From assembly GCA_014359685.1 (NCBI GenBank), contig JACIYY010000008.1, positions 1 to 5,548 on the forward strand: a stretch of DNA of 5,548 nucleotides. Reading direction: 5' to 3'. Position numbers and translations under genes: made by a program. Each line of letters starts with the position of its first letter. The stretch's first letter is position 1. Origin of the DNA: Porphyrobacter sp. (GTDB taxonomy: Bacteria > Pseudomonadota > Alphaproteobacteria > Sphingomonadales > Sphingomonadaceae). The notes under the pieces were generated by a model that worked only from the letters and a program-made list of their open reading frames with translations, did not search any database and had not been told where the DNA came from. This document shows positions 1-5,548 of the stretch, piece after piece.

Positions 1-908
1 CGGGTGGCGAGCCGCGCCAGCTGGGATCGCTGCTGGTGCAGACGCTGCTGCTATATGCGGTGCTGGTCGGCGGGCTCGCCGTGCTGCTGCGGCGGATCAC
101 CCGGCCGCTGGCGGCGCTGACCGCGCGGGTCGAAACCTTCGCCCAAACCCGCGCCACAAATGGCCAGGTGGAGCCGAGCGGCCCCAGCGACATGCGCCGG
201 CTGATCGTCGCGCACAATGCGATGGAGGCGCACATCGCCGCGCTGCTGGACGAGAAGGACGTGATGCTGGGCGCCATCGGCCACGATCTCAAGACCCCGC
301 TGGCGGCGCTGCGGGTGCGGATCGAGACGGTCGAGGACGCGGCCGAGCGCGCCCGCATGGCCGCCACCATCGAGGATATCGCCCGCTCGCTCGACGACAT
401 CCTCTCGCTGGCCCGCATCGGGCGCTCCACCGACCCCTTCGAGCGCACCGATCTTGCCGCGCTGCTCGCCTCGGTGGTCGAGGAATACGAGGATATGGGC
501 GAGCCGGTGGTGCTGGCCGACAGCGACCGGATGGCACTGCCGCTGCGCGCCACCTGGCTGCGCCGGGCGCTGCGCAACCTGATCGACAACGCGCTGCGCT
601 ATGGCGGGCGGGCGCGGGTCTCGCTGCACCGGCAGGGCGGCAGGGGCGCGCAGGGCGGCGAATGGGCGGTGGTGCGGGTCGAGGATGACGGGCCGGGCAT
701 CCCCGATGGCGCCATCGCCGCGATGATGGAGCCGTTCGCCCGCGGCGAGGCATCGCGCAACCGGGAGACCGGCGGCGCCGGGCTGGGGCTGACGCTGGCG
801 CGCGCCATCGCCGAACAGCATCGCGGCCAGCTGGTCCTCGCCAACCGCACCGGTCCCGATGGCCGAGTCGCCGGGCTGGTGGCGGAGCTGCGGCTGCCCT
901 TGTCCTGA
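1..908 (+). CDS. Sensor histidine kinase, C-terminal part (5' end outside window)
   Basis: Partial inner-membrane sensor kinase of a two-component system. It should autophosphorylate a histidine and pass the phosphate to a response regulator. The reading frame is open from position 3, so the true start lies off the left edge. Numbering from the GTG at 36, which is an internal Val and not the start, a hydrophobic helix (LLLYAVLVGGLAVLL, about residues 4-18) is the last transmembrane segment. A HAMP-like linker follows (RRITRPLAALT, then the AHNAM segment near 59-63). The H-box GHDLKTPL has the phosphoacceptor His83 (codon 282-284). The HATPase_c domain shows an N-box (N181 and N185 in NLIDNALRYG), a G1 box (EDDGPGIP, 216-223), an F-box Phe234 and a G2 box (GGAGLGL, 246-252). 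All catalytic boxes look intact, so the visible part should be active. Layout and H-box resemble EnvZ/OmpR-type kinases. The stimulus cannot be inferred, because the sensor domain and partner regulator are outside the window. The gene ends in TGA at 906-908. Confidence 0.95.
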   Translation, partial: GGEPRQLGSLLVQTLLLYAVLVGGLAVLLRRITRPLAALTARVETFAQTRATNGQVEPSGPSDMRRLIVAHNAMEAHIAALLDEKDVMLGAIGHDLKTPLAALRVRIETVEDAAERARMAATIEDIARSLDDILSLARIGRSTDPFERTDLAALLASVVEEYEDMGEPVVLADSDRMALPLRATWLRRALRNLIDNALRYGGRARVSLHRQGGRGAQGGEWAVVRVEDDGPGIPDGAIAAMMEPFARGEASRNRETGGAGLGLTLARAIAEQHRGQLVLANRTGPDGRVAGLVAELRLPLS

Positions 909-980
909 GCGTTGCGGTTGTCCGCGCGTCATCTGCCCGCTTGCGGCCGCGCGCCGCCAGTGCCAAGCTACCGGTAATCA
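909..980. other. Intergenic gap, kinase to aminopeptidase
   Basis: This 72-base gap has no convincing sigma-70 promoter, and no hairpin in it is followed by a T-tract. Two small hairpins can be drawn. GCGG (914-917) pairs with CCGC (922-925) around a TTGT loop, and GCGGC (943-947) pairs with GCCGC (953-957). Stems of 4 and 5 bp are expected by chance at this GC content. There is no purine-rich Shine-Dalgarno sequence just before the ATG at 981. The kinase and aminopeptidase may be transcribed together or separately; the sequence does not decide. Confidence 0.5.
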
Positions 981-3698
981 ATGAAACCTTTCCCGGAGCG
1001 CATCTTGAAAACACCCCTGCTGGCCGCCTTCACCGCCCTGCTGCTCTCCGGCTGTGCCGCCACCGCACCGTTGAACGAGGCTGCAGCGCCTGCACCGGCC
1101 GGCGGCTTCACCACCGCACCGCTGCCGCCCTCGGTGCCGAGCGACCTGCCGCGCACCGCGCGCCCGCTGCATTATGCGATCCATGTCGTCCCCGATGCCG
1201 CGAAGCTGACCTTTTCCGGCAGCGAGACGATCGACCTCGAAGTGTTCGAGCAGACCGATGCGCTGGTGCTGCACGCGGTCGATCTGGCCATTGCCGAGGC
1301 GCGGCTGTCGCCGGCCGGCACCGTCGGCCAGGGCGCGGGCGGCGGCGCGGTGCTGAGCGCGCGGATGGACCCCGACCGGCAGACCGTCAGCCTGTCCGCG
1401 CCAGGGCCGATCGCGCCCGGCCGCTACCGGCTCGCCCTGTCCTATACCGGCATCATCAACACCCAGGCCAACGGGCTGTTCGCGCTCGATTACCCCGACA
1501 AGCGGACCGGCGAGACGAAGCGCGGCCTGTTCACCCAGTTCGAGGCGCCCGACGCGCGCCGCTTCGCGCCGATGTTCGATGAACCGAGCTACAAGGCGAC
1601 CTTCGACCTCGCCGCCACCGTCCCGGCCGGTCAGATGGCGGTCAGCAACATGCCGGTCGCGAGCGAACAGGTGCTGGGCGATGGCACCAAGCGCGTGACC
1701 TTCGCCACCACACCCAAGATGTCGAGCTATCTGCTGTTCTTCGGCCTCGGCGAGTTCGAGCGGGTGAGCAAGCCCGCCACAGGCGGGGTCGAGGTCGGAA
1801 TCGTCGCGCCCGCGGGCAGCGGCACCCAGACCGCCTATGCGCTCGACACGCTGGCGCCGATGGTCGGCTATTTCACCGATTATTTCGGGGTCCCCTATCC
1901 GCTGCCCAAGCTCGACAACATCGCAGGGCCCGGCGAATCGCAGTTCTTCGGGGCGATGGAGAACTGGGGCGCGATCTTCACCTTCGAACGGATCCTGCTC
2001 GAAGACCCGGCCGTGACCAGCGCCGCCACCCGCCAGCAGATCTTCTCCACCCAGGCGCACGAGGTTGCGCACCAATGGTTCGGCAATATTGTCACCATGG
2101 CGTGGTGGGACGATCTGTGGCTGAACGAAGGCTTCGCCAGCTGGATCGAGACCAAGGCCACCGACCATTTCAACCCCGGCTGGCACGCGCTGCTGACGCG
2201 GGTCAATGGGCGCGAGGCGGCGATGGCGCTGGACAGCTTCGCCACCACCCACCCGGTGGTGCAGGAAATCCGCACCGTCGCCGAAACCAGCCAGGCCTTC
2301 GATGCCATCGCCTACCAGAAGGGCGAGGCGGTGCTCGCCATGCTCGAATCCTTTGCCGGCGAGGCGGTGTGGCGCGACGGGCTGCGCGCCTATATCGCCC
2401 AGCATTCCTACGGCAACACGGTCAGCGACGATCTGTGGCGGGCGGTGGAGAATGCCGGCGCCACCGGGCTGACCGCCATCGCCCATGACTTCACCCGCCA
2501 GCCCGGCGTGCCACTGGTGCGCGCCGATGCGACCTGCACCGACGGGCGCACCCGGCTGACCCTGACGCAGAGCGAGTTCAGCCGCGACCGCGCGGACGAG
2601 GTCGCCGCCAACCCGCAACGCTGGCGCGTGCCGCTGCTGGTCAGCGTCGCGGGCGCAGCCCCGGTGCGCGAGGTGCTGGAGGGCAGCGCCGAGATGGATC
2701 TTGCCGGTTGCGGCCCGGTGCTGGTGAACAGCGGGCAGCTCGGCTATTACCGCTCGCTCGTCTCGCCGCAGATGGCCGCCGCGCTGACCACCGCGCTGCC
2801 GCAGCTGGCGCCGATCGACCAGCTGGGCGTGGTGCGCGACAATTGGTCGCTGGCGCAGGCCGGCTACCAGCCGGCGGGCATCGCGCTGGAGATGCTGGCG
2901 GCGGTCCCGGCCGACGCCAACCCGGTCGTCGCCGAAGGCGTGGTCGAACGCTGGAGCGTGATCCACGATCTGCTGGAGGACGAGGCCGACAAGATTGCGG
3001 TGCGCGATCTGGTCGCCGCCCACTGGCTGCCGCGCCTGGCCCAGCTCGGCTACGATCCGCGCCCTGACGAGCCTTTGGCCGAGGCCACGCTGCGCGCGCA
3101 GCTGATCGCGACGCTGGGGGCGATGGAAGAGCCGGGCGTGCTCGCGCAGGCGCGCACCCGCTTCGCCCGGCTGCGCGAGGACCCCAAGGCGCTCGACGGG
3201 CCGCTCAAGGCCACCTGGCTGCAGGTCGCCGGGCGCAACGCCACTCCGTCCGAATGGACGATGCTGGCGGAGATCGCCGCCAAGTCGAGCAGCACGGCCG
3301 AGCGGCAGGTGCTCTATCAGCGGCTCGGCGGGGTCGCCGACGAGGCGCTGGCGCGGCGCGCGCTGGCGCTGGCGCTGACCGGGGAGGCCGGCACCAGCAG
3401 CTCGCGCATCATCTCCGCCGTCGCCGCCGAGCATCCCGAGCTGGCCTTCGACTTCGCCATCGCCAACCGCGCGCGGGTCGAGCAGCTGGTCGACAATTCG
3501 GCGCGCGCGCGCTTCTTCGCCAACCTCGCCCGGCAATCGGATGACGAGGCGATCCTCGCCCGGCTCGAGCAGCTCCGCGCCGAAACGCCCGAGGACGAGC
3601 GGCGCGCGGTCGATCAGGTGATCGCTTCGCTGCGCCAGCGTTTCGCCAGCGAACCGCAGCTGCGCACGGAGATCGGCGCCTGGCTGGCAGCGCGCTGA
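981..3698 (+). CDS. M1-family zinc aminopeptidase, predicted lipoprotein
   Basis: Complete metallo-aminopeptidase of 905 residues, expected to remove N-terminal amino acids from peptides in the cell envelope. A lipoprotein signal comes first: hydrophobic LLAAFTALLLSG, then lipobox Cys25. Ala at +2 is not the Asp retention signal, so outer-membrane sorting is inferred. An Ala/Pro-rich tether (about 34-54) follows. The M1 N-terminal beta domain starts near 55 and carries FDEP at 199-202. The catalytic domain has the substrate-binding GAMEN motif (324-328), the zinc site HEVAH (His360, Glu361, His364), the third zinc ligand Glu383 in NEGF, at the family spacing of 19 residues, and the probable catalytic Tyr445 in YQKGEA. 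A beta region (about 510-590) and a helical ERAP1_C-like domain (from GYYR at 588) complete the four-domain plan. All key residues are present, so it should be active. Length matches large M1 enzymes (PepN, ERAP and puromycin-sensitive types). Substrate specificity is unknown, so no symbol is given. The start is uncertain: ATG 981 lacks a Shine-Dalgarno sequence, while TTG 1005 has one. The mature protein is the same either way. Confidence 0.96.
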   Translation: MKPFPERILKTPLLAAFTALLLSGCAATAPLNEAAAPAPAGGFTTAPLPPSVPSDLPRTARPLHYAIHVVPDAAKLTFSGSETIDLEVFEQTDALVLHAVDLAIAEARLSPAGTVGQGAGGGAVLSARMDPDRQTVSLSAPGPIAPGRYRLALSYTGIINTQANGLFALDYPDKRTGETKRGLFTQFEAPDARRFAPMFDEPSYKATFDLAATVPAGQMAVSNMPVASEQVLGDGTKRVTFATTPKMSSYLLFFGLGEFERVSKPATGGVEVGIVAPAGSGTQTAYALDTLAPMVGYFTDYFGVPYPLPKLDNIAGPGESQFFGAMENWGAIFTFERILLEDPAVTSAATRQQIFSTQAHEVAHQWFGNIVTMAWWDDLWLNEGFASWIETKATDHFNPGWHALLTRVNGREAAMALDSFATTHPVVQEIRTVAETSQAFDAIAYQKGEAVLAMLESFAGEAVWRDGLRAYIAQHSYGNTVSDDLWRAVENAGATGLTAIAHDFTRQPGVPLVRADATCTDGRTRLTLTQSEFSRDRADEVAANPQRWRVPLLVSVAGAAPVREVLEGSAEMDLAGCGPVLVNSGQLGYYRSLVSPQMAAALTTALPQLAPIDQLGVVRDNWSLAQAGYQPAGIALEMLAAVPADANPVVAEGVVERWSVIHDLLEDEADKIAVRDLVAAHWLPRLAQLGYDPRPDEPLAEATLRAQLIATLGAMEEPGVLAQARTRFARLREDPKALDGPLKATWLQVAGRNATPSEWTMLAEIAAKSSSTAERQVLYQRLGGVADEALARRALALALTGEAGTSSSRIISAVAAEHPELAFDFAIANRARVEQLVDNSARARFFANLARQSDDEAILARLEQLRAETPEDERRAVDQVIASLRQRFASEPQLRTEIGAWLAAR
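995..998 (+). promoter_or_regulatory. Candidate ribosome binding site favouring a TTG start at 1005
   Basis: GGAG at 995-998 lies 6 bases before an in-frame TTG at 1005-1007, a good Shine-Dalgarno spacing. Starting there gives a compact signal peptide (MKTPLLAAFTALLLSG before the lipobox Cys, which becomes residue 17). ATG 981 has only CCGGTAATCA before it, which pairs poorly with 16S rRNA. Against TTG: it is a less common start codon, and the ATG-initiated form also begins Met-Lys and makes a usable lipoprotein signal. I rate the two as close to equal. Confidence 0.45.
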
Positions 3699-3771
3699 GC
3701 GGGCCGCCGGCGATCCGCAGCCGGCGGAGGGCGGCCAGGCGATAGACTTGGCCGCGTTTGGCGGTAGAGCG
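3699..3771. other. Intergenic gap, aminopeptidase to pabB
   Basis: This 73-base gap holds the inverted repeats at 3702-3736 and then a slightly less GC-rich stretch (3740-3771). I see no clear -35/-10 pair. The sequence just before the ATG at 3772 (GGTAGAGCG) contains only a weak purine-rich element (AGAG at 3766-3769, three bases upstream), which is closer than ideal. A promoter for the downstream gene is possible but cannot be claimed. Confidence 0.5.
3702..3736. repeat. Overlapping GC-rich inverted repeats after the aminopeptidase gene
   Basis: Directly after the aminopeptidase stop (3696-3698), CCGCCGGC (3704-3711) and GCCGGCGG (3720-3727) form a perfect 8-bp stem with an 8-base loop, GATCCGCA. 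A second perfect stem pairs GGCCGCC (3702-3708) with GGCGGCC (3730-3736). The two share 3704-3708 and so compete. No T-tract follows, so this is not a standard intrinsic terminator. It could still stabilise the 3' end of the mRNA, attenuate transcription, or be chance in GC-rich DNA. Confidence 0.4.
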
Positions 3772-5548
3772 ATGCCGATGGCCGCGACCCGCCCCTTCGT
3801 GCTGCTCGACGATGCGCGCGCCGACGGCGCGGGCGAGGCGCTGCTGTTCGAAGACCCGGCCGCTTTGTTCGTCGCCCACACGCCCGATGCCGTGGCCCCG
3901 GCGCTGGCGGCGGCGGAGGCGGCACGGGCGGCGCAGGGCGGGACTCTGGCCGGCTATCTCGCTTATGAGGCCGGGCTGGCGCTCGAACCCCGGCTCGCCC
4001 CGCGCGCCGCCGCGCGCAGCGGGGCCGCCGGGCCGCTGGTGTGGTTCGGGCTGTTTGCCCGCCCCATCCGGATCGCCGCCGCCGATCTGCCGGGCTGGCT
4101 GGCCGAACGCGGCGGCGCGGCCCCGGCCTCGATCGGGCCGCTGGTGCCGCAGACCGGCCCCGGCGACTACCTCGCCGCCTTCGCCACGCTGCAACAGGCG
4201 ATCCGCGATGGTGAGATCTATCAGGCCAATCTGACGCTGCGGCTGGAGGGCGCGGCCAGCGGCGATCCGGTGGCGCTCTATGCCGCGATCCGGCCGGCGG
4301 CGCAGGTGCCGCATGGCGCGCTGGTGTTCGATGGATCGCACTGGCTGCTCAGCTTCAGCCCGGAGCTGTTCTTCGCCCTCGACGGGCGCGCCGCGATTGC
4401 CCGGCCGATGAAGGGCACCGCCCCGCGCGGGCAAGATGCGGCCGAGGACGCGGCCTTGCGCGCGGGCCTCGCCGCTTCCGCCAAGGACAGGGCCGAGAAC
4501 CTGATGATCGTCGATCTGATCCGCAACGACCTGTCGCGGGTCGCCCGGCCGGGCAGCGTGCGGGTCGAGGACCGCTTCGCCATCGAGAGCTACCCCACGC
4601 TCCACGCGATGGTCTCCACGGTGCGCGCCGAGCTTGCCGAAGGAGCGGGCGCGATCGACCTGCTGCGCGCGCTGTTCCCGTGCGGATCGATCACCGGGGC
4701 GCCCAAGATCCGGGCGATGGAATGGATCGACACGGTCGAGGCCGATGCGCGCGGGCCCTATTGCGGCGCGATCGGCCGGATCGGCAGCGCGCCCGACGGG
4801 CAGGCGCAGGCCGAGTTCAGCGTGGCGATCCGCACCATCCGCCTGACCCCTGGCGAGAACCAGCGCCACCGTGCGGTGCTGGGCGTCGGCGGCGCGGTGG
4901 TGGCCGATAGCGAGGCGATGGCCGAATGGCGCGAATGCCTGGTCAAGGGCGGGTTCGCGCGCGGCGCCGCCGGCGGGCACGATCTGATCGAGACGATGCG
5001 TTGCCAGCCGGGCGAGGGCGCGCTGAACCTGGCGCTGCATCTCGACCGCATGGCCGCCAGCGCGGCGGCGCTGGGCTTCGCCTTCGACCGCGCGCTGGCG
5101 CAGCAGCGGGTCGCGGCGCTGGCCGACGGGCTGGACCAGCCGGCGCGGCTGCGGCTGCTGCTGTCGCGCGGCGGCGCGCTGGCGGTGGAGAGCGCGCCGC
5201 TGCCGCCGCCGCTGCCCGACCCGGCGCCGTGCCTCGCTTTGCCGCTGCCGGTGGTGGCGGGCGACTGGCGGTTGCGCCACAAGAGCACCGACCGCCAGTT
5301 CTACGATGCAGCCCTTGCCGCCGCGCGCGCGGCCGGGGCGGCAGAGGCGGTGCTGGTGCGGCCCGACGGGCTCGTCACCGAAGGCAGCTTCAGCACTCTT
5401 TATGTCGAGCGCGACGGCCGCTTGCTGACCCCGCCCGCCGGGCTGGGCCTGCTGCCCGGCGTCGGCCGGCGCAGGCTGATCGAGGAGGGGCGGGCGATGG
5501 AGGCCGAATTGACGCTGGATGATCTTGCCACAGGCTTCTGGATCGGCA
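3772..5548 (+). CDS. pabB: Aminodeoxychorismate synthase component I fused to aminodeoxychorismate lyase (PabB-PabC), 3' end outside window
   Basis: Bifunctional folate-pathway enzyme. PabB makes 4-amino-4-deoxychorismate from chorismate and ammonia or glutamine-derived nitrogen; PabC cleaves it to p-aminobenzoate and pyruvate. The frame is open for 592 codons to the right edge with no stop. The PabB half (about 1-394) shows GEIYQANLT (147-155), SFSPEL (194-199), PMKGTAPRG with Lys214, ENLMIVDLIRND (from Glu242), CGSITGAPK (304-312) and AEWRECLVKG (384-393). Lys214 is the nucleophile position that marks aminodeoxychorismate synthase; anthranilate synthases have Ala there. The PabC half, a PLP-dependent class IV aminotransferase fold, starts near 403 (HDLIETMR). 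It has LHLDRMAASAAALGF, the probable PLP lysine Lys504 in HKSTDRQFYD, VTEGSFSTLYV (Glu537) and a GLLPGVGRRRL segment. The ending GFWIG suggests only a short tail is missing. ATG 3772 gives MPMAATRPFVLLDD; the ATG at 3778 is an alternative. The N-terminal region is shorter than in E. coli PabB, as is usual for this fused type. A PabA glutamine amidotransferase is not seen here. The enzyme is expected in the cytoplasm. Confidence 0.95.
   Translation, partial: MPMAATRPFVLLDDARADGAGEALLFEDPAALFVAHTPDAVAPALAAAEAARAAQGGTLAGYLAYEAGLALEPRLAPRAAARSGAAGPLVWFGLFARPIRIAAADLPGWLAERGGAAPASIGPLVPQTGPGDYLAAFATLQQAIRDGEIYQANLTLRLEGAASGDPVALYAAIRPAAQVPHGALVFDGSHWLLSFSPELFFALDGRAAIARPMKGTAPRGQDAAEDAALRAGLAASAKDRAENLMIVDLIRNDLSRVARPGSVRVEDRFAIESYPTLHAMVSTVRAELAEGAGAIDLLRALFPCGSITGAPKIRAMEWIDTVEADARGPYCGAIGRIGSAPDGQAQAEFSVAIRTIRLTPGENQRHRAVLGVGGAVVADSEAMAEWRECLVKGGFARGAAGGHDLIETMRCQPGEGALNLALHLDRMAASAAALGFAFDRALAQQRVAALADGLDQPARLRLLLSRGGALAVESAPLPPPLPDPAPCLALPLPVVAGDWRLRHKSTDRQFYDAALAAARAAGAAEAVLVRPDGLVTEGSFSTLYVERDGRLLTPPAGLGLLPGVGRRRLIEEGRAMEAELTLDDLATGFWIG

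Noticed and set aside
943..950. The palindrome GCGGCCGC as a possible operator
   Set aside because: An 8-base palindrome made only of G and C is common in this composition, and there is no second copy or nearby promoter to support a regulatory role.
914..957. Small hairpins in the kinase-aminopeptidase gap as a terminator
   Set aside because: The stems are only 4 and 5 bp and no T-run follows. Such pairs occur by chance in DNA this rich in G and C.
51..1014. Minus-strand open frames overlapping the histidine kinase (51-932 and 289-1014)
   Set aside because: Both are antisense to a kinase with all its catalytic boxes. Their products are low-complexity Arg/Pro/Ala or Gln/Gly-rich sequence, as expected for shadow frames.
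941..1582. A 213-codon + strand frame overlapping the aminopeptidase start
   Set aside because: It is out of frame with the M1 protein and Arg/Ala-rich. The M1 frame shows the signal peptide and N-terminal domain over the same bases.
978..3881. A 967-codon open frame on the minus strand across the whole aminopeptidase gene
   Set aside because: It mirrors a strongly supported + strand gene in GC-rich DNA, where stop codons are rare on the complement. Its product is rich in Arg, Gly, Ala, Gln and His, shows no recognisable domain, and runs into the start of pabB. It is a composition shadow.
3758..4234. A 158-codon + strand frame with a TTG start overlapping the start of pabB
   Set aside because: It is in a different frame from the PabB reading, which has clear family motifs. 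Its product is Arg/Pro-rich and resembles no protein I recognise.
3409..5280. A 623-codon open frame on the minus strand across the end of the aminopeptidase gene and most of pabB
   Set aside because: The product is low-complexity and rich in Arg, Gln, Gly and Ala, with no recognisable motifs. It overlaps two well-supported genes on the + strand and is explained by GC bias.

Overview
This is a chromosomal stretch of very GC-rich DNA (roughly 70% by eye, with G or C at most third codon positions). Three genes lie head to tail on the + strand, and two of them are cut by the window edges. Gene style suggests an alphaproteobacterium, most likely Sphingomonadales. The clues are a histidine kinase with an IGHDLKTPL H-box, a lipoprotein-type M1 aminopeptidase, and a PabB-PabC fusion. 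The assignment is an inference from style and was not tested by a search.

Layout: (1) Positions 1-908 hold the C-terminal part of a membrane sensor histidine kinase, including the last transmembrane helix, HAMP linker, HisKA dimerisation/phosphoacceptor region and HATPase_c domain. Its sensor part and any partner response regulator lie off the left edge. (2) Positions 909-980 are a short gap with no convincing promoter or terminator. (3) Positions 981-3698 hold a complete M1-family zinc aminopeptidase of about 900 residues with a lipoprotein signal peptide. (4) Positions 3699-3771 are a short gap with a GC-rich inverted repeat. (5) Positions 3772-5548 hold an aminodeoxychorismate synthase component I (PabB) fused to an aminodeoxychorismate lyase-type class IV aminotransferase (PabC). 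It runs off the right edge, probably within a few tens of residues of its natural end. Because it has no stop codon inside the window, it is easily missed by an ORF caller that requires one.

The three genes have no obvious shared pathway: signal transduction, peptide degradation in the cell envelope, and folate (p-aminobenzoate) synthesis. Gaps of about 70 bp on one strand allow, but do not prove, partial co-transcription. I see no RNA gene, mobile element, CRISPR array, phage gene or defence system. Long open frames on the minus strand mirror the real genes and are composition artefacts. I found no previously undescribed system. The points most worth a second look are the edge-spanning PabB-PabC fusion, the start-codon choice of the aminopeptidase, and the overlapping inverted repeats before pabB.
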